This document shows positions 51,663-63,400 of a stretch of DNA of 64,000 nt, piece after piece. Location of the stretch: assembly GCF_001517425.1 (NCBI RefSeq), contig NZ_FBWL01000162.1, positions 1-64,000 of the forward strand, given 5' to 3'. Position 1 is the stretch's first letter. The number at the start of each line of letters is the position of its first letter. Position numbers and translations under genes: made by a program. The notes under the pieces were generated by a model, which ran no database searches, had not been told where the DNA came from, and saw only the letters and a list, made by a program, of their open reading frames with translations. This DNA is from Clostridium sp. C105KSO13 (GTDB lineage: Bacteria; Bacillota; Clostridia; Lachnospirales; Lachnospiraceae).

Positions 51663-54173
51663 GTGCAAGAACATGAATATAAAGCAAGAGATAAGACCGT
51701 GAGGAAGATAAGCCGTGACGGTCTGATAGAAGAAAATCTTTACAGTGGGGAATCTGTCAGGATAAGCCAGAGGGAGCAGGACTGTTTATCTTTGTCCGGA
51801 CAGGAAGAGGATTCAGTCAGCTTCCAAAATAACCGGCATAAGCAGGTGGGAAAAAATCCGTCAGCTACTTTGGAGGATACAGTCAATACATCTTTAAAAC
51901 GGCGTAACCGGGCTGTTGAACAAGCGCTTTCCCCGGAAAGCGGCATGGCAACAGCTATTTTAATGCCAGAAGCTGCATTTTCACGCAGGGCATTATCAGA
52001 AAAAGACGAGACTGCCACATATGGAGAAGAGACAGATTCTGTACCAATGGATGAAACCGGGAAACTTACGGAACATTCATCACGTATGGAAAATATCCGG
52101 GGACATCCTTCAGGAAGTGAAAGCTATGTCAAGGCTGCTGCTGAAACCAGTCATTCCCAAAAGAAAAAACAGGTGCAGGCTTATTCCAGAAAGGAAAAGT
52201 TAAGGGCAGAGGAAAAAGAAACAGTTGCCGGACGGACGGAATCTGGCCAGGCTGAGTTTTCTCAGGAAACAGGGGATTCTTTTAGCGGAGAGAAAAAGGG
52301 GAAGGCACAACAGGAGCAGAGGAAGAAAAAATCCCGCCTGTCCTTTGATGATGAGGACAACAACGGCATGGTACGTGGTGCCGGCGTGGGTATCACAAAA
52401 AAAGCCGCAACAGCGGCGGCAGTATCCGCAGCTACCTATGTCCATGCCAAAGGGCATGAAGCAGAACAGGACAATGCGGCGGTAGAAGGAACACATAGGG
52501 CAGAACTGGCAGGAGAAAAAGCCTTGCAGTATGCCGCTTCAAGGAAACGCATCCATAACAAAGCGCCCAGGCTGAAAGAAAACATCCCTAGTGCAGAAGC
52601 TGGTGGATTGCAGTTTGAGACGGCACAGGAAACAGGGAAAGCGGCTGGCAGACATGCTGCGGAGACAGAACAGGCGAAGAAAAGCATCATTCAGCGGTTT
52701 TGGCAAAAACAGCGTTACAAGAAGGCATATCAGTCAGCAAAGAAAGGTGAGGCAACAGCAGAAGTAACCAGAAAAACAGCTCAGTCTTTCATAGCAAAAG
52801 CAAAAAGTATTGCCACAAATTTTATGAAGAGCCATAAAGGGATTTTTGGCATAGCGGCAGTTAGTGTACTTATATTTGTCATGGTATCTTCTGGATTGTC
52901 AAGCTGTGGGGCAATGCTACAGGGCAGCACATCCACATTTGTGAGCACTACCTACGCCAGTGATGATGAGGATATCTATGCAGTGGAAGCTGCCTATTCA
53001 CAGTTGGAGGAAGCATTAAATAATCAAATAAACAGTATGGAATCCCGACATCCGGGATATGATGAATACCGCTATCAGGTGGATGAGATTTCCCATAATC
53101 CCTACCACCTGATTTCCTATTTTACGGCACTTTACGGAGATTTCACTTATGCCCAGGTAGCGGATGAAATTGAAGAAATATTCAGGCAGCAATATGGTCT
53201 GGACATTGATGAAACCAGGGGAACTGTGACGGAAACAAGGACAGTGCGTGTGGGGGAATCTCTTGGACAGGTGGTAACAAGTGGCTACTGCAGTTGCTCC
53301 ATCTGCTGTGGGATATGGTCAGGGGGTCCGACAGCCAGCGGCGTTTATCCAACGGCAAACCATACCATAGCGGTGGATGCATCCAATCCTTTTGTACCAA
53401 TGGGAACACATATAGTCATGAATGGTGTGGAGTATGTGGTGGAAGATACAGGGGCGTTTGACCGATATGGAGTGCAGTTTGATGTTTACTACGGCGACCA
53501 CGCATCTGCATCTGCACATGGTCATCAGACTTGGGAGGCGTACATAGCAGACAGCAATGGCAGCCAGGAAGTAGAAGTGACCAGCACAAGGGAAGTGAAC
53601 CGACTGGATGTAACCGTATCAAATCATAGCCTGGACGCAGTTCTCAGAAGCAGGATGAATGAAAATGAGAAGAAACGGTATGAGATTTATAATACCACGT
53701 ATGGCAACCGGAACTATCTGTTTGATGTGGACAGCCTTCCGTCTTATGGAGATGGGGGCTTCGGTTATGAAATACCTGCAGAAGCATTGTCAGATGAAAA
53801 GTTTGCAAGAATGATACGGGAAGCAGAAAAATATCTTGGATATCCTTATGTATGGGGAGGTGCTTCACCGAGTACCAGCTTTGATTGTTCCGGCTTTGTA
53901 TGCTGGGTTATCAATAACTGCGGAAATGGCTGGAATGTGGGCAGAGTGACCGCAGATGCACTTCGTTCTCATTGCTCCTATGTATCACCAGAACAGGCAA
54001 AACCGGGAGATTTGATTTTCTTCCAGGGAACCTATAACACATCAGGGGCTAGCCATGTAGGAATCTATGTAGGTGAAAACATGATGATCCATTGTGGAGA
54101 TCCCATCCAGTATGCAAATATCAATTCCGCATACTGGCAACAGCATTTTATGGCGTTTGGCAGAATCCAGTAA
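51663..54173 (+). CDS. Cell-wall hydrolase with 3D and NlpC/P60 domains (VirB1-like role)
   Basis: 836 residues. A long charged disordered region (about 1-385) precedes a single membrane helix (about 392-412, IFGIAAVSVLIFVMV), then outside the cell a 3D domain (about 537-636, ending VVEDTGAFDRYGVQFDVYYG) and an NlpC/P60 peptidase (about 712-836) with catalytic Cys near 742 in FDCSGFVCW and His near 797 in SHVGIYVG. It should open peptidoglycan for the mating channel. The start is a GTG at 51663 with GGAG upstream. The double catalytic design is usual for the Tn1549-type family. Confidence 0.9.
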   Translation: MQEHEYKARDKTVRKISRDGLIEENLYSGESVRISQREQDCLSLSGQEEDSVSFQNNRHKQVGKNPSATLEDTVNTSLKRRNRAVEQALSPESGMATAILMPEAAFSRRALSEKDETATYGEETDSVPMDETGKLTEHSSRMENIRGHPSGSESYVKAAAETSHSQKKKQVQAYSRKEKLRAEEKETVAGRTESGQAEFSQETGDSFSGEKKGKAQQEQRKKKSRLSFDDEDNNGMVRGAGVGITKKAATAAAVSAATYVHAKGHEAEQDNAAVEGTHRAELAGEKALQYAASRKRIHNKAPRLKENIPSAEAGGLQFETAQETGKAAGRHAAETEQAKKSIIQRFWQKQRYKKAYQSAKKGEATAEVTRKTAQSFIAKAKSIATNFMKSHKGIFGIAAVSVLIFVMVSSGLSSCGAMLQGSTSTFVSTTYASDDEDIYAVEAAYSQLEEALNNQINSMESRHPGYDEYRYQVDEISHNPYHLISYFTALYGDFTYAQVADEIEEIFRQQYGLDIDETRGTVTETRTVRVGESLGQVVTSGYCSCSICCGIWSGGPTASGVYPTANHTIAVDASNPFVPMGTHIVMNGVEYVVEDTGAFDRYGVQFDVYYGDHASASAHGHQTWEAYIADSNGSQEVEVTSTREVNRLDVTVSNHSLDAVLRSRMNENEKKRYEIYNTTYGNRNYLFDVDSLPSYGDGGFGYEIPAEALSDEKFARMIREAEKYLGYPYVWGGASPSTSFDCSGFVCWVINNCGNGWNVGRVTADALRSHCSYVSPEQAKPGDLIFFQGTYNTSGASHVGIYVGENMMIHCGDPIQYANINSAYWQQHFMAFGRIQ

Positions 54174-54190
54174 AAGGGGGAAAGTAGAAA

Positions 54191-54523
54191 ATGAATGTGA
54201 GATTAAAACGGCTTTTGGATGAAATAGAAAAAACGGAAGAAAGGATTGCGCAATGGCAGGAGCATTTAAGGAATCTGAACCTGCGGAAAAAGCAGATTGA
54301 GGATGCGGAAATTATTAAGACTATCCGTTCCATGAAGCTGGACAGCCGCAGGCTGTCAGAAGTCTTAGAAGAGATACAGAGAGGCAAAATTTCATTGCCC
54401 TGTCTGGAGCTGGATGATGAAAACACAGAGATAAATGAAGAAACAGAACAGACAGAAATAAGCGGAATACCGGAAGAACCGGAAGCAGTAAAGGAGGAAA
54501 AACATAGTGAAAATGAAAATTAA
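54191..54523 (+). CDS. DUF4315-family coiled-coil protein
   Basis: 110 residues. An N-terminal coiled coil (MNVRLKRLLDEIEKTEERIA, then KKQIEDAEIIKTIRSMKL) and an acidic tail fit DUF4315, found after the NlpC/P60 gene in these elements. Function unknown, presumably a mating-channel or regulatory accessory. AAGGGGG lies before the ATG. It overlaps the next gene by 17 bases. Confidence 0.8.
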   Translation: MNVRLKRLLDEIEKTEERIAQWQEHLRNLNLRKKQIEDAEIIKTIRSMKLDSRRLSEVLEEIQRGKISLPCLELDDENTEINEETEQTEISGIPEEPEAVKEEKHSENEN

Positions 54524-55226
54524 GAAGTGGATCATATTGTTCATTGCTGTATTGGGCATGGCTTTTCCCGCTGGTGTGACGGCATACGCCTACACGGATG
54601 AAGCAGTAGTGCAGGCTGCGGAAACGGAACCGCCGGCGGAGACAGTTACAAAGACAGAAACACCACCAGAAGCGGAAACACCATCAGAAACACCGCTGCC
54701 GGAGGAACCATCAGCGGAAACAGAAGCAAAGCCTTTTTCTGTGGAAGGAAACGGGCAGCTCTTAGATGATATATCCGGAGATGATACAAAACAGTTCCTT
54801 ACTATTCAGACTAAGAATGGAAATACATTTTTTATGGTTTTAGACCGTTCCAGCAATTCAGAGAATGTCTATATGCTGTCTATGATTGACGAGAATGACC
54901 TGTCAGAGTTTATTGCAGAGACAAAGGAACCGGAAACAGAAAAACCATCTGTGGTACTGCCGGAGGAGACAGAGCCAGTGCCTTCCATAGAAGAGACAAA
55001 AGATAAGCCTGAAAAGGAGACAGAAAGCGTGAATACGGGCGCTATCTTTGCTATTTTTCTGCTGATAGCGGGGGGCGTTGGCTGTTATTATTATTTTAAA
55101 GTTGTTAAGCCCAAAAAAGCGGAGGAAGATGCAGAGGGTGAGGATTTGGAGTTCTATGATGATGCTTACATTAATGAGGACGAGGAAGCAGATCAGGAGA
55201 ATCCGGATGATGAAACCGAAGAATAA
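54507..55226 (+). CDS. DUF4366-family membrane protein
   Basis: 239 residues. An N-terminal signal peptide (about 1-30, ending VTAYAYT), a Glu/Pro/Thr-rich stretch, a compact domain (about 85-140), another Glu/Pro-rich stretch, a membrane helix (about 176-198, IFAIFLLIAGGVGCYYYF) and an acidic cytoplasmic tail. This is the DUF4366 layout known beside DUF4315. The GTG at 54507 is used because GGAGG stands nine bases upstream; ATG at 54513 is too far. Likely a structural part of the mating apparatus. Confidence 0.8.
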   Translation: MKMKIKKWIILFIAVLGMAFPAGVTAYAYTDEAVVQAAETEPPAETVTKTETPPEAETPSETPLPEEPSAETEAKPFSVEGNGQLLDDISGDDTKQFLTIQTKNGNTFFMVLDRSSNSENVYMLSMIDENDLSEFIAETKEPETEKPSVVLPEETEPVPSIEETKDKPEKETESVNTGAIFAIFLLIAGGVGCYYYFKVVKPKKAEEDAEGEDLEFYDDAYINEDEEADQENPDDETEE

Positions 55227-55268
55227 GCAGATAAGAAGGTAATCATAAACAATAAAAACGGGAGAAAA

Positions 55269-55297
55269 GGCAGTCGGGTGGAACCGGCTGCCTTTTT
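55269..55297 (+). terminator. Terminator-like hairpin just before topB
   Basis: GGCAGTCGG and CCGGCTGCC (one wobble) with a six-base loop, followed by TTTTT. The topB ribosome binding site begins within a few bases of it, so it would separate or tune topB from the mating genes. Confidence 0.7.
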
Positions 55298-55313
55298 CAG
55301 AAAGGATGGAAAC

Positions 55314-57422
55314 ATGTATTTAGTAATCGGAGAAAAGCCCAGTGTTTCGTTGGCATTGGCAAAGGTTTTAGGAGCGGATAAACGGGAGAACGGATTTTTT
55401 TCGGGGCGGGATTGTATCGTAAGCTGGTGCCTGGGGCATTTGGCAGAATATGTATCCCCGGAAGTATATGACAGCAGATATCAGAAATGGGAGTTTGCAG
55501 ACCTTCCTATCGTACCGGCGAAATGGCAGCTTGCCGTGGCGAAAGATAAAAAGGAACAGTATGCGGTGTTAAAAAAATTACTGAACCGCAGTGACCTGGA
55601 ATATGTGGTCAATGCCTGTGATGCAGGGCGTGAGGGGGAATTGATCTTTAAACGTGTCTATGATTTATCCGGAAGCAATGCACCGGTACGTCGTTTATGG
55701 ATCAGCTCAATGGAAGATACGGCTATCCGTAACGGATTTGATTGTTTAAAAGACGGCAGGGAGTATGAAAACCTATGTGAAGCGTCCATATGCAGAGCTA
55801 AAGCGGACTGGCTGATTGGTATGAACGCCACCAGAGCATTTACAACAAAGTATTATAAGCGGCTGGTAGTAGGACGTGTACAGACCCCGACTCTTGCCAT
55901 GCTTGCGGAACGTCAGCAGAAAGTGGAAGGATTTGTGAAAGAAGCCTATTACAAAGTGACACTGACAGGAAACGGGATTTCCGTTGTTTCAGAAATAATA
56001 ACTGATGAAGCAAAGGCGGATGAACTGGTAAAACAATGCCAGGGAAAAATAGCTGTTATTACCAAAGTGGAGAAAAAACAAAAAAAGAGCGCCCCGCCGA
56101 AGCTATATGACCTGACTACCCTGCAGCGGGAAGCCAACCGGTTTTTCGGATATACAGCCCAGGAGACGCTAAAAGAACTTCAGGAGCTTTATGAGAAAAA
56201 ACTGGTCACTTATCCCCGGACGGACAGCCAGTATATTACAGCAGATATGGAAGAAACCGTTCTGGAACTTTTAGAGATACTTCCAGATATGTTTTCTTTC
56301 CTGCCGATAGATAAGATGAGTAAGGATGTAGGCAGAATCATTAACAATGATAAAGTATCAGACCATCATGCGTTGCTGCCTACAAAAGAAGCTATTAAGC
56401 AGAATATGGATAGTCTCTCCGTAAAACAGCAGAACATCTTCCGGCTGATTGGTCAGCGTCTGGCACAGGCTGTATCGGCGGACTGCATGTATGAGGAAAC
56501 AGAGGTGGAAGCACAGTGTGAGGGGCAGCATTTTGGTATGAAAGGTAAAACAACGATTCAGCAGGGGTTTCAGGACATAGCGTCTGCTTTCACCATGACA
56601 GTACAAAAAGGGAAAAAGAAAGAGGAGCCTGATTCCTCTATTCCAGAGGGATTAGAGGCAGGCATAGAGATTCCCTCTGTCCATGCAGAAAAGAGCAGGC
56701 ACTTTACGGCCCCGCCGAAACCATATACCGAAGATACGCTTCTATCGGCAATGGAGACTGCCGGGAACAAAGAATTTGACAAGGAGACAGAAAAGAAAGG
56801 ACTGGGCACTCCGGCTACCAGGGCAAGTGTGATTGAAAAGCTGGTATCTTCTGGTTATGCAGTGAGAAAAGGAAAACAGATATTACCTACGAAGGATGGT
56901 ATGGAACTGGTTACGCTTCTGCCAGATTACTTAAAATCTGCGGCTATGACTGCCGAATGGGAAAACCAACTGCTTCTGATGGAGAAAGGACAGCTTCCCA
57001 AAGAGGAGTTTATGCAAGGCATTACAGATTTAATTGATCGTATGCTAGAGGGATGTGCAGCAATACCGGAAAGTGAACAGCGGCGTTTTCATCCAAAGGA
57101 GAACATTGGTAATTGTCCATTGTGCGGCAGTCCAGTGTATGAAGGAAAGCAGAATTTTTATTGTTCCAGCAGAGAGTGCTCTTTTGCCCTTTGGAAAGAG
57201 AATCGTTATCTTGCCGGCATGAGGAAACAGCTAAGTAAAAAAATGGCGCTGGAATTACTGGATACAGGGCGGACTTATGTGGAGGATCTGTACTCACAAA
57301 AAACTGGCAGGAATTTTGCCGCTGATTTACTTTTGGATGTCAAAGAAGGTAGAGCCAGTTTTAAGATGGAGTTTAGAACGAGTAAAGGGAAGGGAAAAAA
57401 GGGTTCTCGAAAGCAACAGTAA
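55314..57422 (+). CDS. topB: DNA topoisomerase III
   Basis: Type IA topoisomerase of 702 residues, thought to relax or decatenate element DNA during transfer. The TOPRIM domain is at the N-terminus (MYLVIGEKPSVSLALAKVLG, and DAGREGELIF). The catalytic Tyr is in KLVTYPRTDSQYI (about residue 298). RVQTPTLAML is present, and the C-terminus has a zinc-ribbon (CPLCGSPVYE and CSSRECSFALW). The start at 55314 is chosen from the family start and AAGGA upstream; the frame is open to 55278 across the hairpin. Confidence 0.94.
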   Translation: MYLVIGEKPSVSLALAKVLGADKRENGFFSGRDCIVSWCLGHLAEYVSPEVYDSRYQKWEFADLPIVPAKWQLAVAKDKKEQYAVLKKLLNRSDLEYVVNACDAGREGELIFKRVYDLSGSNAPVRRLWISSMEDTAIRNGFDCLKDGREYENLCEASICRAKADWLIGMNATRAFTTKYYKRLVVGRVQTPTLAMLAERQQKVEGFVKEAYYKVTLTGNGISVVSEIITDEAKADELVKQCQGKIAVITKVEKKQKKSAPPKLYDLTTLQREANRFFGYTAQETLKELQELYEKKLVTYPRTDSQYITADMEETVLELLEILPDMFSFLPIDKMSKDVGRIINNDKVSDHHALLPTKEAIKQNMDSLSVKQQNIFRLIGQRLAQAVSADCMYEETEVEAQCEGQHFGMKGKTTIQQGFQDIASAFTMTVQKGKKKEEPDSSIPEGLEAGIEIPSVHAEKSRHFTAPPKPYTEDTLLSAMETAGNKEFDKETEKKGLGTPATRASVIEKLVSSGYAVRKGKQILPTKDGMELVTLLPDYLKSAAMTAEWENQLLLMEKGQLPKEEFMQGITDLIDRMLEGCAAIPESEQRRFHPKENIGNCPLCGSPVYEGKQNFYCSSRECSFALWKENRYLAGMRKQLSKKMALELLDTGRTYVEDLYSQKTGRNFAADLLLDVKEGRASFKMEFRTSKGKGKKGSRKQQ

Positions 57423-57479
57423 AAATTTGCCGTGCTAAAGTAAATGGAATAAAATCAAACAAAAAGGGAGGGAATTGAT

Positions 57480-60400
57480 ATGTCCAAACTACATGACATA
57501 AAGGGGCTGGCAATGTATACAGCGGAAGACGTAAGCAAGTCACCGCAGGACTGGATGCGTTATTTAAATACGGCGGCAAAGCTGTACCGCTATTCGTTTT
57601 CTGATACTCTTTTGATTCATGTCCAGCGCCCGGATGCACAAGCATGTGCATCCTTAGAATTATGGAATGAAAAGATGAACCGATGGGTAAACCGTGGGGC
57701 AAAAGGGATTGCACTTCTTGACGATACCGGACCTAGAGAGCGGCTTCGATATGTGTTTGATATATCTGACACCCACATGGTACGAGGGGGAAAGACCCCG
57801 AACTTGTGGCGGTTTAAGGATGCATACAGGGATGAGCTTATAGACCATCTCATTGATACATATACCCTGGATATGGAGAAAACGGGACAATTGGAAATAG
57901 TTCTTTTGGAAATCGCATCACAGCTTGCAGATGAAAATCTGGAAGATGCAATGGAGGGGCTGCAATACGAACTGGAAGGCACTTTTTTAGAGGGGATGGA
58001 TGAGGACAGCATCCGTATAGAGTTTCGCAACCTTTTCGTGAACAGTACATTTTATAGCCTTGCGCAGCGCTGTGGGCTTGAACCGATGGAGTATTTGGAT
58101 GAAGAAGATTTTATAGGGATCACTTATTTTAATAAGTTGTCGGTCTTATCTTTTTTGGGAAATGCGGTAAGTGCCGCAGCGGAGCCGGTACTTGTAGATA
58201 TCGGTCGGACTATAAGCAGAATGCATCGGGAAGAAATGCAAAAGGAAACCGAAAAAACGGTTGCAACCGGGAATAACATCGGTTATAATGAATTTAACAC
58301 GTTAATTCGTGAAAGCGAAAGTATAGAAGGAGGTACAGAGCATGGAACTGACATATCATCGCAAGGGCGATTACCTGTTCCCGAACCTGACAATAGAGAA
58401 AGAACAGGAAGTGATAATCGGGAAATACGGGATGCTGCGGAGGACGTTTCTGAAAGAACACAAGAAGAACTGGTATCAGAGCATGAGAATGACAGGGAAA
58501 CTGAACCGTCACCTGCAGGAGATAGAGAAGGCAGCCAGGGAACGGATGGAAGTCCTGATGAAAGGGCTGCTGGAGAAATATCCGGCACCGGACAAGGAGA
58601 CGGATCAGATGGCGTGGGTGGCTCATATGAACAATTTGACAGCAATGGCAGAGGAGAGCATCTTGACGGAATTGGTATACAGCTAATTGAGGAAACAACG
58701 GAACAGGATTTGAGTGAAGCAGAGGAAGAAATAGCCTCTGCTTTATCTTTGCCCGAATTACCTACGGCAGCACAGCAGATCCGGGAGATTGAACAACGGA
58801 TGGCAGCATTGTATGCCGGGGAGATTGCGATTCCATCAGATGTGGTGGATGAGGTTTTACGTGCCGGCGGGAATCATACAGGAAGCCATCTCCGTATCAT
58901 TTACAACTTTATGATAGAACAGACGCCGGAAGAATATACAGAGTTTGTCCGGCGGGAATATGGTACTGGTGGTATTGGTTTAGTCATTGACGGCAAAGAG
59001 TATTCCGTATGGTACGATGAATTGGGGATGCAGATAGCTGTGGGTCATACCGTAACGGATCAGATACTGGATAAGGCATTTCTGTCCTGGGAAGATGTGA
59101 GCGGACGTATCCACCAGCTTCTTTTGCAGGGGGAGTATGCCCCGCAAGTGGTACTGGATGCCGCCAGGTCAAATGCATTGGAGGAACACGCCAATGCATT
59201 GATTTACATGGAGAGAGATATGGCGGAGGGTGTTGCGGAACTTGTCTTTGAAGATACGGAAGTATTTCGCAAAGTATTTCCGGATGTCACTGAAAAGGTA
59301 AGCAGTCTGTTAAAACAGCCAGATTATCTATCAGACCTTATTGAGCGCTTGGAAGGACTTGCAGAGGCTTACAAAGAAGATAAGGATATTATGCGTTTTC
59401 ACCATTACCGGCCAGATAAAGTTTTGGCTCAATTTCAGAAGTTTGCAAAAGAAGCAGTGCCTTATCAGTCAAGAGAAGGGTTTGCATGGGAAGAACATCC
59501 GGTATTTATCACCCAGGATGAGATTGACGCTTTCCTGGCAAGGGGAGGCGCTTATTCGGATGGGCGATTGACCATATATTCATATTTTATACAAGATAAG
59601 ACAGATAAAGAAAAAACGGATTTTATTAAAAAGCAGTATGGGATTGGTGGATGTAGCCATGCCCTTTCGGGGGCAGATGATTCCTATGCGGACTATGATG
59701 GGAAAGGTCTGAAGCTGGCAAGAGGAAACTATGGAAATCCGGATATGGAAATTCTGCTGAAATGGTCAAAGGTAGCAAAGCGGGTAGAATACCTTATAAA
59801 TCATGATAAGTTTCTGAAAGCTGGTGATTTTTCCCGTATGCCGGAATATGAAAAAGAACACATGGCAAGCCGTGTGGTAAATTTCTATTATCATCTGCCA
59901 GAGGATATGCTTCGTCCGTGGCAGGGAAATGTGGATTTTCTTTCATGGCACAAAGATGTTGTCAGCCTGTTTAATAGCGAAGATGGCAGAAATGGACTTC
60001 TGCGCCATATGGATGAAGCTCTTGCTTCCCTGCCCCTTGACTTTGAGAATTATGAGAAAAAAGTGCAGATTCTTACGGATGTGCATGGGTATATTGAGGG
60101 CACATATACCATCTTTCCGGAACGGGAAAAAGTGATAGAACCAGTTATTGAGAGTGGTCAGCAGTTGTCATTGTTTGATTTAATGGATACTGGAATATCA
60201 AAAGAAGATTTGGTAAATCAAAGCGTGGAAGGTGTTGTACCAGATCCAGAAGAAAAATCAGTTACAGAAACAGTGCCGGAAATGGCAGAGGATAAAGAGT
60301 ATGGTGAAGAAAGCCGGGAAATCTTAGAGAATGAAGTTGAAGAAAAAGTTTCTAAAGCAATGGAACAGTCCGGCACCGATTATGGTGCTTATTCCCCGGA

Positions 60401-63400
60401 GCAAATGGATGTAATTTATGTGGCGGCAGGAAATGATTTAAACTTGACACATATGTTGAATCCGGAATTTTCTGCGGAACAAATGCAGCTTATCGCAGAT
60501 GTGATGGAACGCATGGAAGTACAAGAACAGGTTGCATTTGAGAATGAAATTCGTCCACTTACAGAGCATGGCATGGATGCACAGGAAGTCAACGAAGTAC
60601 GGAAAGACTTGAATCTTCCATTAGAGCCGATAGAGGAAAACATCCAGGAACCAACAGATAGAAAGGAGGAACGGGTAAATTTCCGTATCACAGATGACAG
60701 CCTGGGCATAGGCGGCCCGAAACAGAAATTCCGGAACAATATGGAAGCGGTGCGTCTACTACATGAACTGGAATTTGATAACCGCATGGCAACACCGGAA
60801 GAACAGGAAATTTTATCACGTTATGTCGGATGGGGCGGGTTATCCCAGGCGTTTGAAGAGCGTAGTGAAAATTGGTCGAATGAATTTGTTGAACTGTATG
60901 CTGAATTATCACCGGAAGAATACCGGGAGGCCAGGGCTTCCACGCTGAATGCATTTTATACATCGCCTACAGTGATCAAAGCCATGTATGCAGCATTAAA
61001 TAACATGGGGCTGAAATCAGGAAATGTGCTGGAGCCTTCCTGTGGTGTGGGGAATTTTATGGGGCTTATACCTGAGAGTATGGACGGTATCCATATGTTT
61101 GGGGTGGAACTGGATAGTATATCCGGAAGGATAGCAAGGCAGCTATATCCCCAAAACCATATTGCTATCCAGGGATTTGAGACAACAACGTACCCGGATA
61201 ATTTTTTTGACTGTGTGATCGGCAATGTTCCATTTGGAAACTATAAGGTGGCAGACCGCCGATATGACCAGCACAATTTTATGATCCACGATTATTTTAT
61301 AGCCAAATCTCTTGACCTGGTGCGTCCGGGCGGTGTGGTGGCAGTGGTTACTTCCAGTGGTACGCTGGATAAACAAAATCCGTCTGTACGTCAATACATT
61401 GCCAGCCACGCTGATTTATTGGGGGCAATCCGGCTTCCAAACAATACGTTCCGTAAAAATGCAGGAACGGATGTTGTATCAGACATTTTGTTCCTTCAAA
61501 AACGTGACCGTTCATCTTTAGAACAGCCATCCTGGGTGAGCTTGGGAAAAACACCAGAGGGGTATACAGTTAATTCCTATTTTACCGAACATCCGGAAAT
61601 GGTGCTTGGTAATTTTACAACGGAAAGTACGCAGTATGGCAAGCAGGAGGTGACGGTAGTTCCTATCGAGGGGGCGGATTTGGCAGAACAGCTTAAAGAG
61701 GCTGTCAGTCATATCCAGGGTGAGATTATAGAAGCAGAGATGGATGATTTTGATTTAAACGAACCGGATAATTCTATACCTGCAGACCCGGATGTAAAGA
61801 ATTTCAGTTTTACCAATGTAAACGGAAAAGTTTATTACCGTGAAAATTCCATTATGAATCTGATGGAATTGCCCGCCATGACAACGGAACGTGTGCTTGG
61901 AATGATTGAACTTAGGAATCTGACCCAGGAATTGATTCAATGCCAGATGGAGGACGGCAGCGATGAAGCAATCGCAAGGCTGCAGGAAAAGTTAAATTAC
62001 CAGTATGACCGATTCACTGCCCAGTATGGCTTAATCAGCAGTACAGCGAACCGCAGGGCGTTTTCACAGGACAGCAGTTATTGTCTTTTAGCGTCTTTGG
62101 AGCATTTAGACGAGGAAGGAAATCTGAAACGGAAGGCAGACATTTTCTATAAACGTACCATACGGAAAGCAGAGCCGGTCACATCCGTGGATACTGCAAG
62201 TGAAGCCCTGGCTATTTCCATTGGAGAACGGGCAAAAGTGGACGTTCCTTTCATGGCAGGACTTACCGGAAAAAGTGAGGATGAAATCACGGATGATTTG
62301 GCAGGTGTGATTTTTAAGAATCCTCTGACCGACCAATGGGAAGCATCTGACGAATACCTGTCAGGAAACGTCCGGGAGAAGCTGGCAACGGCAAGGATAT
62401 TTGCTGAAAATAAACCGGAATTTGAAATAAACGTTCAGTATTTGGAAAAAGTGCAGCCAAAAGATTTGGAAGCATCAGAAATAGAAGTACGTCTTGGAGC
62501 TACCTGGATAGATCCTTCTTATATTACAGCATTTATGGGAGACACATTCCATACTCCAAAGTATTACCTTGGTAAAGACATTGATGTGAAATATGCCCCG
62601 ATTAACGGACAGTGGAACATCTCCGGTAAAAATTTAGATAGTTACGGAAATTCACTGGTCACTTCCACCTATGGAACAAGCCGTGCGAACGCATACAGGC
62701 TTCTTGAGGATGCTCTTAATTTAAGGGATACAAAAATATATGATAAAGTCGATGAACAGCGTGTTCTGAATAAAAAGGAAACCATGCTGGCGCAGCAAAA
62801 ACAGGACATGATAAAAGAGGCATTTAAAGAATGGATATTCAAGGATATTGACCGAAGAGAAGATTTATGCCAGAAGTATAATGAATTGTTCAATAGTATC
62901 CGACCCCGTGAATATGACGGGAGCCATATCCAGTTTGTTGGGATGACACCAGAAATTACTTTCCAGACTCATCAAAGAAATGCAGTTGCACGCATCTTGT
63001 ATGGAAATAATTCTCTTCTCGCTCAGTGCGTTGGATCAGGTAAGACATTTGAGATGATTGCAGCGGGGATGGAACTCCGTAGGCTTGAGCTGGCAAAGAA
63101 GAATATGTTTGTAGTACCAAATCATCTGACAGAACAATGGGGAAGTGACTTCCTGCGTTTGTATCCTGGTGCCAATATTCTGGTTTCAACAAAAAAAGAT
63201 TTTGAACCTGCAAACCGAAAGAAGTTTTGTTCCCGAATTGCGACAGGGGATTATGATGCTGTAATTATCGGATACTCCCAGTATGAAAAGATACCTTTAT
63301 CAAAAGAACGGCAAGCAGCTACAATCGAAAAACAGATAATGGATATTGAGATGGCAATTCAGGAAGCAGAGAGCGATGAGAGTCCACGTTACACAATTAA

